Assembly: GCF_900683735.1 (NCBI RefSeq)
Contig: NZ_LR215979.1
Coordinates: 620,001-684,000, forward strand
Reading direction: 5' to 3'
From: Fusobacterium ulcerans ATCC 49185
GTDB taxonomy: Bacteria; Fusobacteriota; Fusobacteriia; Fusobacteriales; Fusobacteriaceae
Length of the DNA stretch: 64,000 nucleotides
Shown here piece after piece: positions 51,869 through 60,279 of this stretch (position 1 is the first letter of the stretch; each line of letters opens with the position of its first letter). Position numbers and translations under genes: made by a program. The notes below the pieces were generated by a model. The model was not told the DNA's origin. It made no database searches and was given only the letters and a program-made list of their open reading frames with translations.

Positions 51869-53734
51869 TTATGCAAATTTACGATCATAAAGGAGAGCGG
51901 CGTTTAATACAACAAGAACAGATCCTACATTGTGCACAAGAGCTCCAGTGATAGGATTCAGCAGTCCCATAACAGATAAAATAATTGCTGCAAGATTTAT
52001 AACCATAGAAGCAGTGATGTTGAATTTTATAGTTTTTATAGTGGCTGTAGATAATTTTTTCAGATATGGAATTTTTTCTATATTATCTCCCATAAGAGCA
52101 ATATCAGAAGCTTCAACAGCAATATCAGTACCCATACTTGCCATAGATACTCCTACATCAGCAGTTTTCAGAGCAGGAGCATCGTTTACTCCATCTCCTA
52201 TCATACAGACTTTATTTCCATCTTCTTCCAATTTTTTTATATATGTAACTTTTTCAGCTGGAAGAAGCTCAGAATATACATTTTCAATTCCTACTTCTTC
52301 AGCAAAATAATCTGCTGTCTGTTTGTGATCTCCTGTAAGAAGAACTACCCTTGATCCCATATTTTTCAATTTTACTACTATTTCTTTAGCAGTAGGGCGA
52401 ATAGTATCTGATAGAGCTATTATACCTATACATTCTCTATTTTTTCCTACTAATATTGATACTTTTCCCTGTTTACGAAGATTTTCCAGAATACTTTCAA
52501 TATTTTCATCTAAAATTATTCCCTGTTCTTGAAGAAATCTGCTGTTTCCACAATATATTTCATTATTTTCAATTTTTGCTGCAATCCCTTTTCCCGGAAT
52601 CATTTTGAAGTCTTCCATTTCCAGAAATTCTACATTCTGTTTTTTTCCATGTTCCACAATAGCTTTTCCCAATGGGTGTTCAGACCTTTTTTCAGAAGAA
52701 CAAGCCAGTTTTAATAATTCATTTTCTGTTGCTGAAGAAGTTGTTATAATATCACTTATTTTCAACTTTCCAAAGGTAAGCGTACCTGTTTTATCAAAGG
52801 CAATACAGTTGACTTTTCCCATTTTTTCCAGTGCTTCTCCAGATTTTATTAAAACTCCATTTTTAGCAGCCTGTCCCACAGCTGCCATGATAGATGTAGG
52901 AGTGGCAAGAGCCAGAGCACAAGGACAGAAAACAACTAAAACAGTAACTGCTCTAATAATATCAGATGTGATAAAATATGCTGCAACAGCTATAATTAAA
53001 GCTGCTGGAACTAGCCAACCAGCCCATTTGTCAACGATTCTCTGCATTGGAGCTTTGTTTTCTTCAGCTTCTTTTACCATTCTTATAAGTTTTTGAAGAG
53101 AAGAATCTTCTCCAATTTTAGTGGCTATGATGTCAATAGAGCCATCACAGTTTACAGTACCGCAAAAAACTTCATCTCCAATAGTTTTATCTATAGGAAG
53201 TGATTCCCCTGTCATTATAGACTGGTCAACAGATGAATTTCCAAAAATTATTTTTCCATCTACAGGAATTATTTCTCCTGGGAGTACTCTCAATATATCA
53301 TCTTTGTATATTTCCTCAATTGGAACAATTTTTTCTGTTGTTTTTTCATTTTCTTTTATTATTTTACGTCCCTGTTGAGGGGATAATTTTATAAGCTGGC
53401 TAATACCTTTTTTTGCTCTGTTTACAGTAATATCTTCCAGTATTTCCCCTATTGCCATAATAAAGGCAATTTCACCAGCTGCAAATATCTCTCCTATTGC
53501 AACAGATGCAACTATTGCAGTAGAGACTAAAAGTTCAGATGAAATAGTTTTTTCACAAAAAAGAGCTGTTAAAGCTCCATATAAGATAGGAATACCAGAT
53601 ATTATTATTGGTACCCATGCTAGATTTATAGGAAGTTCTATCCCTGTAAGCATACAAACAAGACTTATTCCTAAAAATATTCCTCCTATGATTGTCATAG
53701 GAATACTGCTTAAAAATTCTTCTGCTTTTTCCAA
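51869..53734 (-). CDS. P1B-type heavy-metal-transporting ATPase
   Basis: This 621-aa protein has the P-type ATPase motifs TGES, DKTGTLTFG (phosphorylated Asp), HPLG of the nucleotide domain and GDGVNDAPAL. The transmembrane CPC motif (FCPCALALATPTS) marks metal-translocating P1B pumps. No N-terminal CXXC metal-binding domain is present, so the pump is shorter than typical CopA. The last segment has HNVGSVLVVLNAALL, which does not clearly reveal the metal. Operators of CsoR type upstream and a Cu-type CsoR gene nearby point to Cu(I) export. The ATG follows AAGGGGG. Confidence 0.9.
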   Translation of the reverse strand: MEKAEEFLSSIPMTIIGGIFLGISLVCMLTGIELPINLAWVPIIISGIPILYGALTALFCEKTISSELLVSTAIVASVAIGEIFAAGEIAFIMAIGEILEDITVNRAKKGISQLIKLSPQQGRKIIKENEKTTEKIVPIEEIYKDDILRVLPGEIIPVDGKIIFGNSSVDQSIMTGESLPIDKTIGDEVFCGTVNCDGSIDIIATKIGEDSSLQKLIRMVKEAEENKAPMQRIVDKWAGWLVPAALIIAVAAYFITSDIIRAVTVLVVFCPCALALATPTSIMAAVGQAAKNGVLIKSGEALEKMGKVNCIAFDKTGTLTFGKLKISDIITTSSATENELLKLACSSEKRSEHPLGKAIVEHGKKQNVEFLEMEDFKMIPGKGIAAKIENNEIYCGNSRFLQEQGIILDENIESILENLRKQGKVSILVGKNRECIGIIALSDTIRPTAKEIVVKLKNMGSRVVLLTGDHKQTADYFAEEVGIENVYSELLPAEKVTYIKKLEEDGNKVCMIGDGVNDAPALKTADVGVSMASMGTDIAVEASDIALMGDNIEKIPYLKKLSTATIKTIKFNITASMVINLAAIILSVMGLLNPITGALVHNVGSVLVVLNAALLYDRKFA

Positions 53735-53836
53735 AGTATTTCCCCCTTAAATTTTATAAATTAAATTTTAAAAATATTGATTATAACTATAATTGCTCAT
53801 ATCAAAGTCATACTTCCATAAACTTTTCTGCTGTCT

Positions 53837-53923
53837 TTATCGTGCTTTTCTTTGATGAAAAAAATGAAGTCCAGCAAGCAGAAGACAAAAACCAGCTATG
53901 ATCATGAAAATAGTAAAATACAT
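53837..53923 (-). CDS. 28-aa membrane microprotein in the CsoR-type regulon
   Basis: ATG 53923 is preceded by AAAGGAGGAG, a near-perfect ribosome site, on the minus strand. The peptide begins MYFTIFMIIAGFCLLLAG and ends HFFHQRKAR: one membrane segment with a Cys, several His and a basic C-terminal tail, oriented cytoplasm-side by the positive-inside rule. It is the first gene after the promoter with twin CsoR-type operators, and the metal ATPase gene follows about 100 bp later. A role as ATPase partner or metal handler is inference. Confidence 0.62.
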   Translation of the reverse strand: MYFTIFMIIAGFCLLLAGLHFFHQRKAR

Positions 53924-53964
53924 AAACTCCTCCTTTAATAATTAAAAATTGGATGTAAAAGCAA

Positions 53965-54002
53965 TATACCCATACGGGTATAATTATACCTATAGGGGTA
54001 TA
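53965..54002 (-). promoter_or_regulatory. Twin CsoR-type operators
   Basis: TATACCCATACGGGTATA (53965-53982) and TATACCTATAGGGGTATA (53985-54002) are 18-bp palindromes with centres 20 bp apart, so they face the same side of the helix. The second fills the promoter spacer, and the first lies just after the -10. The TACCC...GGGTA form fits CsoR/RcnR-family sites. Confidence 0.78.
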
Positions 54003-54011
54003 TGAAGTCAA
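53983..54011 (-). promoter_or_regulatory. Promoter of the microprotein/metal ATPase unit
   Basis: On the minus strand TTGACT (54006-54011) and TATAAT (53983-53988) are 17 bp apart, interleaved with the two operators. Confidence 0.82.
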
Positions 54012-54146
54012 GAAAAAAATAAAAAAATTATTTAAAATAAATTGATTCTTTTCCAGTATTTTCTTTGGTTGGAATAAAAATATAATCCATACTCTTGTAT
54101 AAAGACGAAAAAAAGCTTGATTTTTTATAAAAAATATATTATTATC

Positions 54147-54169
54147 TTATTGAGACTAAGTATCAATAA
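54147..54169. promoter_or_regulatory. Palindrome over the perR ribosome site (candidate PerR/Fur box)
   Basis: TTATTGAGACT-A-AGTATCAATAA is an 11-1-11 inverted repeat with one mismatch. Its right end overlaps the AAGGAGGT site of the gene at 54182. It may serve autoregulation and control of the downstream hydrogenase-rubrerythrin gene. Confidence 0.6.
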
Positions 54170-54181
54170 GGAGGTGTTAGG

Positions 54182-54559
54182 ATGAAAAGGAATACACCGC
54201 AAAAAAAAGCTATATTTGAAGTAATAAAAGAACTAGACAACCATCCTACTGCTGCTGTATTAATGGAAGAACTGGAAAAAAGAGGATATAAAGTAAGTAG
54301 AGCAACTGTTTTCAGAGTATTGAATGAAGCTGAAAAAGATGGAATAATTACTAAGATAAGTTCTCCAGATGGAGAGGACAGATATGATCCTCATACAGAA
54401 AAACATTATCATTTGAGATGTAAAATCTGTGGAAAAATAATTGACAGTACTTATCCTTATCACGAGATTATCAATCACGAAGATGAAGATGGGTTTTTAA
54501 TAGAAAGTCATAATTTAGAGTTTGTAGGAATATGTAAAGAGTGTAAGAAAAAAATGTAA
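54182..54559 (+). CDS. Fur family repressor, PerR-like
   Basis: This 125-aa protein has the Fur-family winged helix ([18 protein letters not shown]), the [14 protein letters not shown] metal region and a closing structural zinc pair CKEC, matching CKIC. It is shorter than typical Fur. The neighbour is a rubrerythrin-containing fusion 17 bp downstream, a classical peroxide-stress target, so PerR function is the best reading. Fur or Zur cannot be excluded from sequence alone. AAGGAGGT precedes the ATG. Confidence 0.85.
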   Translation: MKRNTPQKKAIFEVIKELDNHPTAAVLMEELEKRGYKVSRATVFRVLNEAEKDGIITKISSPDGEDRYDPHTEKHYHLRCKICGKIIDSTYPYHEIINHEDEDGFLIESHNLEFVGICKECKKKM

Positions 54560-54576
54560 TTTTAGGAGGAAATGCC

Positions 54577-56619
54577 GTGAGTAAACACTTATCAATGGAT
54601 ATCAGAGTTCCTATTGAGCTTGATAATCCGTCAATTATGCGTTTTGAAGAAAAATGTATTAAGTGTGGTATGTGCAGAGATATATGCCGTGATTATATAG
54701 GCGTACATGGAACATACAGTTTGAAAGATACAAATGATACAGCTGTTTGTATTAACTGTGGTCAATGTGCTAATGTATGTCCAGCAAGCAGTATCACAGA
54801 AAAATACGAGTATCAGCAGATTGCTGAAGCAGTAAAAAACAAAGATAAGATAGTTATTTTTTCAACTTCTCCTTCAGTAAGAGTAGCCTTGGGTGAAGAA
54901 TTTGGAATGGAGAAAGGGAGCTTAGTAGAAGGAAAGATGGTATCTCTTTTGAGAGCATTGGGAGGAAACTATATTCTTGATACTAACTTTGCAGCTGACC
55001 TTACTATAGTGGAGGAAGCAAGCGAACTTATTCAAAGAATAACTACTGGAAGCAAACCTTTGCCGCAGTTTACAAGCTGCTGTCCAGCATGGGTAAAATA
55101 TGCAGAGATCTATCATCCAGAAATACTGCCTAATCTATCTACTGCAAAGAGTCCTATTGGAATGCAGGGTCCAACTATAAAAACTTATTTTGCTAAAAAG
55201 ATGAATATTGACCCTGAAAAAATAGTAAATGTAGCTGTGACACCATGTACAGCGAAAAAGTTTGAAATTCGCAGAGATGAAATGAAAGATGCTGGTAAAA
55301 AACTTGGAATAGAAGATATGCGTGATATGGATTATGTAATCACTACAAGAGAGTTGGCTCTTTGGGCTAAAGAAGCAGGAGTGGATTTTAAAGCTTTAGA
55401 AGAATCATCATTTGATAAAGTGATGGGAGAATCTACAGGAGCAGGAATAATATTCGGAAACACAGGTGGAGTAATGGAAGCAGCACTTCGTACAGCTTAT
55501 GAGTATGTTACTCATGAAAAAGCACCTGCTGACTTATTCGAATTAAAAGAAGTTCGTGGGATGGAAGGAATAAAAGAAGCTGAAATAAAGGTTGGCAACT
55601 TAATTGTAAATGTAGCAGTAATATATGGTACAGAGAATGCAGATAAGGTTATAGAGAAAGTTAAAAATGGTGAGAAATCATATCATTTTATAGAAGTGAT
55701 GACTTGTCCAGGTGGATGTATTGGTGGAGGAGGTCAGCCTAAAGATCTTGATAAAGAAAGAGATGAAATAAATCAAAAAAGAATAGACAGCCTATATAAA
55801 AAAGATACACTTACACCAATAAGAAGCAGTCACGAAAATAGTGAAATAATAGTGTTATATAAAGAGTTTTATGGTCATCCATTGAGTGAGCTGGCAGAAG
55901 AAATGCTGCATACTCAATATTATGATAGAAGTAAAGAATTAGGAAAAGGAGAGGATAATATGAAAAAATTTAGATGTACAGTATGTGGATATATTCATGA
56001 AGGGGAAACTGCACCTGAAAAGTGCCCAGTATGTAAACAAGGGGCAGACAAATTTGTTTTAGTAGAAGAAGAGAAAGCTTCTGGAAGCAAATATGCAGGA
56101 ACTAAAACTGAGAAAAATCTTATGGAAGCTTTTTCTGGAGAATCACAAGCTAGAAACAAATATAAATATTTCTCACAAGTAGCACAAAGAGAAGGATTTG
56201 AACAAATAGCTGCTATATTTATGGAAACTTCTGAGCAAGAGAGCCAACATGCTAAAATGTGGTATGAAGAATTCCACGGACTTGGAAATACAGCTGAAAA
56301 CTTAAAAACTGCTGCTGAGGGAGAAAATGGCGAGTGGACAGATATGTATGCTCGTATGGCTAAAGAAGCAAGAGAAGAAGGATTTGAAGAGTTAGCTGTT
56401 AAATTTGAAAATGTAGCTAGAGTAGAAAAAGAGCATGAAGAAAGATACTTAAAACTTCTTGCTAATGTTGAGAAAAACCTTGTATTCAAAAATGAGGGAG
56501 AAACTAAATGGATGTGCAGACAGTGCGGACATGTACATTATGGTGCTGAAGCTCCTGAAAGTTGTCCAACTTGTGGATTTGCTAAAGCTTACTTTGAAAG
56601 AAAAGCTGAAAACTATTAA
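54577..56619 (+). CDS. [FeFe]-hydrogenase fused to rubrerythrin
   Basis: This 680-aa protein starts at GTG behind TAGGAGG. Residues 27-68 hold two 4Fe-4S motifs ([22 protein letters not shown]). The H-cluster domain has L1 TSCCPAW (166-172), L2 TPCTAKKFE (222-230, Thr where Met is usual) and L3 [14 protein letters not shown] (from 372). From Met462 comes a rubredoxin-like knot ([20 protein letters not shown]). A rubrerythrin di-iron domain ([31 protein letters not shown]) and a second rubredoxin ([10 protein letters not shown]) follow. This suggests that electrons from H2 or ferredoxin reduce hydrogen peroxide in the cytoplasm. The PerR-like gene directly upstream agrees. Confidence 0.93.
   Translation: MSKHLSMDIRVPIELDNPSIMRFEEKCIKCGMCRDICRDYIGVHGTYSLKDTNDTAVCINCGQCANVCPASSITEKYEYQQIAEAVKNKDKIVIFSTSPSVRVALGEEFGMEKGSLVEGKMVSLLRALGGNYILDTNFAADLTIVEEASELIQRITTGSKPLPQFTSCCPAWVKYAEIYHPEILPNLSTAKSPIGMQGPTIKTYFAKKMNIDPEKIVNVAVTPCTAKKFEIRRDEMKDAGKKLGIEDMRDMDYVITTRELALWAKEAGVDFKALEESSFDKVMGESTGAGIIFGNTGGVMEAALRTAYEYVTHEKAPADLFELKEVRGMEGIKEAEIKVGNLIVNVAVIYGTENADKVIEKVKNGEKSYHFIEVMTCPGGCIGGGGQPKDLDKERDEINQKRIDSLYKKDTLTPIRSSHENSEIIVLYKEFYGHPLSELAEEMLHTQYYDRSKELGKGEDNMKKFRCTVCGYIHEGETAPEKCPVCKQGADKFVLVEEEKASGSKYAGTKTEKNLMEAFSGESQARNKYKYFSQVAQREGFEQIAAIFMETSEQESQHAKMWYEEFHGLGNTAENLKTAAEGENGEWTDMYARMAKEAREEGFEELAVKFENVARVEKEHEERYLKLLANVEKNLVFKNEGETKWMCRQCGHVHYGAEAPESCPTCGFAKAYFERKAENY
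55947..55962 (+). promoter_or_regulatory. Internal ribosome site and start for a free rubrerythrin
   Basis: AGGAGAGG (55947-55954) lies five bases before an in-frame ATG (55960-55962) exactly at the hydrogenase/rubredoxin junction. It could yield a separate rubrerythrin of about 219 aa in addition to the fusion. Confidence 0.55.
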
Positions 56620-56653
56620 GATAAAATAAGACAGTAAAAAATCTGTCTGAATT

Positions 56654-56722
56654 AAAAAAGAGGATATCTTCAAGGAGATTAGATTCAATACTTTTCTCCT
56701 TAGAGGAATCCTCTTTTTCTTT
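56654..56722 (+). terminator. Intrinsic terminator after the hydrogenase-rubrerythrin gene
   Basis: AAAAAGAGGAT pairs with ATCCTCTTTTT around an inner AAGGAGA/TCTCCTT helix. It can work in both directions for the convergent csoR gene. Confidence 0.75.
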
Positions 56723-56737
56723 AAAATTTTTTAGTAG

Positions 56738-57010
56738 CTACATTCTTGAAAACTGTTCAATAGCTTTAGTAAATTTTTCAATAGTTTTTTCTGAATCTCC
56801 ATGTTCAATTCCTTCACGAACACAATGATTCAAATGCCCTTCCAATATTAGCTGCCCTACTTTATGTAATGCACTTTTGGTAGCATTTACTTGAATAAGA
56901 ACGTCTTCACATGGAATATCTTCATCAATCATTTTATCTATAGCATTTAACTGCCCGATGATTTTTTTTATTCTTACATGAAGAGTCTTAGAGTCCATAC
57001 ATTTTTTCAT
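56738..57010 (-). CDS. csoR: CsoR-type copper-sensing repressor
   Basis: This 90-aa protein is of the CsoR/RcnR family, an all-helical DNA-binding repressor. The Cu(I) ligand set is visible as Cys34 (DIPCEDVL), His59 and Cys63 (EGHLNHCV), with the 25- and 4-residue spacing of CsoR. RcnR has His at the last position, so copper is favoured over nickel. Its own promoter carries a matching palindrome, and the metal ATPase unit at 53.9 kb has two more. It should repress both units until Cu(I) binds. Confidence 0.88.
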   Translation of the reverse strand: MKKCMDSKTLHVRIKKIIGQLNAIDKMIDEDIPCEDVLIQVNATKSALHKVGQLILEGHLNHCVREGIEHGDSEKTIEKFTKAIEQFSRM

Positions 57011-57025
57011 TTTTACACCATCCTT

Positions 57026-57075
57026 TATACTGCTAGGGGTATCTGAATTCTAACACAGGATCTTTACTCTGTCAA
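57026..57075 (-). promoter_or_regulatory. csoR promoter with its operator
   Basis: On the minus strand TTGACA (57070-57075), 17 bp, TAGAAT (57047-57052), followed at 57026-57043 by the imperfect palindrome TATACTGCTAGGGGTATC (plus-strand reading), which resembles the sites at 53965-54002. Autoregulation is expected. Confidence 0.72.
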
Positions 57076-57107
57076 AAATAAAAGGCAGATATTGCATAAG
57101 TGGGAAG

Positions 57108-58073
57108 CTATTTATTACTAAGCTTTTTTCTTGCACTTAATGATCCCATCATATTTTTTACTTTTTCTTTTTCCATAAATTTATGTCCATGTAAAAGTTT
57201 GTTTTGAGTATTAACTATTTCTTTTTTTAATTTGAAGTAGTTATTCAGCCTTTCCTGAGAAATTTCTCCTGATTCAACAGCTTTGATTACAGCACATCCA
57301 GGTTCAGAAGTATGAGTACAGTCGCTGAATCTGCATTGAAGAGCAAGTTCTTCAATATCTTTAAAAGCAGTATCAGTATCTCCATTCCATATTTGAAGTT
57401 CTCTCATACCAGGAGTATCAATTATGAAACCATTTCCAACTTTAAATATTTCCCTGCTTGTAGTAGTATGTCTTCCTTTAGAATCAAATTCTCTGATATT
57501 AAAAGTTTTGATAATATCCTCTCCAATAAGTTTATTGATGAGAGTTGATTTTCCTACTCCTGAAGAACCTATTAAAGCAATAGTAGAACCATTTTTTAAA
57601 TAATCTTTTAGTTCCTCAATACCTTTATCTTTATAAGATGAAACTATATGAAGAGGGACACCAAAAGCAATAGATTCCAATTCAGATACTTTTTCAGAAA
57701 TATTATCTTCTAAATCAGCTTTAGTCAGAATAAAAGCTGGAATAGCACCAGAATCATATACCAGAGTGAGATATCTTTCCAATCTTTTTATATTAAAATC
57801 TTTATTTAAAGAAGTAACTATAAAAATATAGTCGACATTACTGACTATAACCTGCTCTCTCATATCTTTTCCAGCAGCTTTTCTGGATAGTTTCGTTTTT
57901 CTGGGAAGTATATCAATTATTTGTTTTTCTTCACTGACAGCAACATAATCTCCAACTACAGGAAATAATTTTTCCAATATCATTTTTCCAGTTATAACAG
58001 CATTGATTTCCTCAGTTCCATTTGAAATTTTGTATATATTTTTTCCTATAGATATAACTCTATAATTATTCAT
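57108..58073 (-). CDS. rsgA: Ribosome small subunit biogenesis GTPase RsgA
   Basis: This protein of about 321 aa is a circularly permuted GTPase: TKAD (G4) comes before GSSGVGKSTLINKL (G1) and DTPGMREL (G3). The C-terminal zinc motif is CRFSDCTHTSEPGC. An OB-fold domain comes first. It acts late in 30S assembly. The start at 58073 (MNNYRVISIG) is set by AAAGGAG directly upstream; an in-frame ATG at 58118 lacks one. The 5' leader holds a 10-codon ORF and a hairpin. Confidence 0.95.
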   Translation of the reverse strand: MNNYRVISIGKNIYKISNGTEEINAVITGKMILEKLFPVVGDYVAVSEEKQIIDILPRKTKLSRKAAGKDMREQVIVSNVDYIFIVTSLNKDFNIKRLERYLTLVYDSGAIPAFILTKADLEDNISEKVSELESIAFGVPLHIVSSYKDKGIEELKDYLKNGSTIALIGSSGVGKSTLINKLIGEDIIKTFNIREFDSKGRHTTTSREIFKVGNGFIIDTPGMRELQIWNGDTDTAFKDIEELALQCRFSDCTHTSEPGCAVIKAVESGEISQERLNNYFKLKKEIVNTQNKLLHGHKFMEKEKVKNMMGSLSARKKLSNK

Positions 58074-58120
58074 TTTTTTCTCCTTTACTATTATTAATAT
58101 TTGAATTTTTATTTTCAAAT

Positions 58121-58162
58121 CCTATAATAGAAAGGGTTCTTAGAGCACCTTCCTATTATAGG
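58121..58162 (-). promoter_or_regulatory. Hairpin in the rsgA leader
   Basis: CCTATAATAG and CTATTATAGG form a perfect 10-bp stem with a 22-nt loop. On the minus strand the left arm contains the stop codon of the short upstream ORF. No T run follows, so it is not a standard terminator. Confidence 0.55.
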
Positions 58163-58188
58163 AAGAATACACTATCCATTTTTTTCAT
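58156..58188 (-). CDS. Short upstream ORF of rsgA, 10 aa
   Basis: ATG 58188 follows GGAGGTG by about seven bases on the minus strand and encodes MKKMDSVFFL, then TAA-TAG. The tandem stops lie in the left arm of the leader hairpin. The strong ribosome site suggests it is translated, probably as a regulatory leader. Confidence 0.45.
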   Translation of the reverse strand: MKKMDSVFFL

Positions 58189-58386
58189 AAAACCACACCT
58201 CCATAAAATATATTTTATTATATCATAAAAAAAATTAAATTAAGTAAATTTTATTTTAGAAAATTTATATAAGATGGAAACCAAGGTTGATTAATTATAA
58301 AATATAAATAATATGAATAAGTAGTAGATTTTGCTGTGATATGTTAGAATAAAAAGTAAGATAATTAAATATTAAGAGGTGTAAAA

Positions 58387-58800
58387 ATGGACTTTAAAAT
58401 TACTGATAAAATTGAAAAAGAAGATGAAGAAATTATTTTTCAAGGATTATTAGAATATAATTTATCAAGAATAGAGGATAAAACTCCTAAAGATTTAGGA
58501 ATTTTTTTATTAAATGAGAATGGAGAGAAAACTGCAGGGTTGATAGGAAATACACATGGTAATTGGCTTTCCATAAAATATTTGTGGGTAAGTGAAGAAT
58601 TAAGAGAGAAAAAGATAGGAAGCCAGATTTTAGAACAGGCAGAAGAAACAGCTAGAACAAGGGGATGTAAATATGTATTTTTAGATACTTTTAGTTTTCA
58701 GGCACCAGCATTTTATAAAAAATATGGTTATAGAGAAGTGTTTGTCTTGGAAAATTATCCTATATTTGGAAAAAGATATTATTTAACTAAGATACTTTAA
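58387..58800 (+). CDS. GNAT family N-acetyltransferase
   Basis: This 137-aa protein has the acetyl-CoA-binding region VSEELREKKIGSQILEQAEE (a variant of the Q/RxxGxG/A motif: REKKIGS), then GCKYVFLDTFSFQAPAFYKK and YGYREVF, typical of GNAT strands 5-7. The substrate is unknown; small-molecule amines or antibiotics are common for this size. TTAAGAGGTG precedes the ATG. It is separated from its neighbours. Confidence 0.88.
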   Translation: MDFKITDKIEKEDEEIIFQGLLEYNLSRIEDKTPKDLGIFLLNENGEKTAGLIGNTHGNWLSIKYLWVSEELREKKIGSQILEQAEETARTRGCKYVFLDTFSFQAPAFYKKYGYREVFVLENYPIFGKRYYLTKIL

Positions 58801-58897
58801 TGTGATTTAAAATAACTGATAAAATCATAGAAATAAAAATGAATATGTAGTAAGATAGAAGTATTGTAGAATAGTAACATTTTATTCAGGGGGAAAA

Positions 58898-59554
58898 ATG
58901 AAAAAAGAAGTTATAAGATTTATTAAATTATTTATTGGATTGTTTGCTTGTGCATTGGGGTGTATGGTAATTTTAAAAGCAAACCTTGGATTATCTCCAT
59001 GGGATGTTCTTCATCAGGGATTATCTAAAACTCTGGGAATAACAATAGGGCAGGCAAGTATAGGTTTAGGATTAATGATAGTTGTATTAGATATATTTTT
59101 AGGACAGCCAATAGGTCTTGGAACAGTATTAAACTTTATGTCCATAGGAGTTTTCATGGATTTAATATTATACTTAAATTTTATTCCAATTGCAGAATCT
59201 CTGCCTTTAAAAATAGTTATGCTGTTGATAGGGATTTTAATTTATAGTTATGGTATTTTTCTATATATGGTACAAGGAATGGGATGTGGACCAAGAGATG
59301 GATTTATGCAGATACTTACTAAAAGAACAAAATATTCAGTAGGACTTATAAAAAATGTAATAGAAATAATTGCATTTTCTTTAGGATGGCTGCTGGGAGG
59401 GGAGCTTGGACTGGGAACAATAATTACAGCTCTCTCTATGGGAATTATTTTAGAGATAATGTTTAAATATTATAATGTAGATGTGAAAGAACTTCAGCAT
59501 AGAAATATCAAAGAAGAAATAAAACACTTAAGTAAAATTGGAAAAGCAAAATAA
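58898..59554 (+). CDS. YczE/YitT-like membrane protein
   Basis: This 218-aa protein has five to six membrane segments and family-like sequences LGCMVILKANLGLSPWDVLH, GLSKTLGITIGQASIGLGL and GMGCGPRDGFMQILTKRT. Proteins of this group (YczE/YyaS/YitT) are inner-membrane proteins of unknown biochemical role. GGGGGAAAA precedes the ATG. Confidence 0.88.
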   Translation: MKKEVIRFIKLFIGLFACALGCMVILKANLGLSPWDVLHQGLSKTLGITIGQASIGLGLMIVVLDIFLGQPIGLGTVLNFMSIGVFMDLILYLNFIPIAESLPLKIVMLLIGILIYSYGIFLYMVQGMGCGPRDGFMQILTKRTKYSVGLIKNVIEIIAFSLGWLLGGELGLGTIITALSMGIILEIMFKYYNVDVKELQHRNIKEEIKHLSKIGKAK

Positions 59555-59655
59555 ATATAAACAGAAATCCAGAATTATCTTTCAATTTAGAATTTAAAAT
59601 TAAGGAAATCATTTATTATAAAATAGAATTGGACAATAAGTTCCCAGGAGAGGTT

Positions 59656-59763
59656 ATGAAAAAAATACTTTATTGTATATTTTTACCATTTTATTTTATC
59701 TATCTTTTTATATTAGGAATTGCAGAAACTGTAAAAGAAGATAAAAACAATAAAGAATTTTAA
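59656..59763 (+). CDS. Small membrane protein, 35 aa
   Basis: ATG 59656 follows AGGAGAGG. The peptide has one membrane segment (LYCIFLPFYFIYLFILGIA) and a charged tail (ETVKEDKNNKEF). The ribosome site and clean stop suggest a real gene. No family is recognised. Confidence 0.5.
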   Translation: MKKILYCIFLPFYFIYLFILGIAETVKEDKNNKEF

Positions 59764-59782
59764 AAATAAAATTATGAGAATA

Positions 59783-59818
59783 AAAACTACCTTCAAATTA
59801 TGAAGGCAGTTTTTTTAT
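59783..59818. terminator. Bidirectional intrinsic terminator
   Basis: AAACTACCTTC and GAAGGCAGTTT pair around AAATTAT, with A and T runs on the two sides. It serves the convergent 35-aa and 150-aa genes. Confidence 0.75.
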
Positions 59819-60267
59819 TCTTCGCTAATATCTGAAAAAGATTGTCCAATTATAAGATCAAGAGCAGTATCAAGTGAGTCCTTGAATCTTCTTTCTATCA
59901 TCATAAATAATTTTAAAAGAATTTCTTTCTCATCTGCTAAATTTAGGTATTGTGTTGTAAAATCATCATCATTGTTTTTTTCAGCATCTTCCATAAGTTC
60001 ATATATTTCAAATAATTTTAAAATTATTGTATCTTCCTTATCAAAAGATTTTTGTTGTTTTATTCTTTCGATTTTTATTCTTACATATTCTAAAATGATT
60101 TCTTCTTCCCATATCTTATTTTTTGCAAGATAATATTTATAAATAGAATTTCCAAGAGTTTTTTCTAAGTTTTTAACAGGGAAAAATTTTCCAAAAGTTG
60201 ATATATTTATATCTAAAAACTCCTGTTCTAAATCAATTGTATTTTCTTCTAATTCTTTTTCTGGCAT
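59815..60267 (-). CDS. Hypothetical acidic helical protein, 150 aa
   Basis: I do not recognise this protein. It begins MPEKELEENTIDLEQEF, is rich in Glu, Lys and Asp, probably all-helical, and has no membrane segment or catalytic motif. It starts 12 bp after the MATE transporter gene on the same strand, behind GGAGAATAAA, so it is probably co-transcribed with it. Confidence 0.7.
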   Translation of the reverse strand: MPEKELEENTIDLEQEFLDINISTFGKFFPVKNLEKTLGNSIYKYYLAKNKIWEEEIILEYVRIKIERIKQQKSFDKEDTIILKLFEIYELMEDAEKNNDDDFTTQYLNLADEKEILLKLFMMIERRFKDSLDTALDLIIGQSFSDISEE

Positions 60268-60279
60268 AATTTTATTCTC

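Noticed and set aside
53808..54011. 67-aa minus-strand ORF across the CsoR-type operators
   Set aside because: It begins within the promoter and operators; the 28-aa frame with a strong ribosome site is the credible gene.
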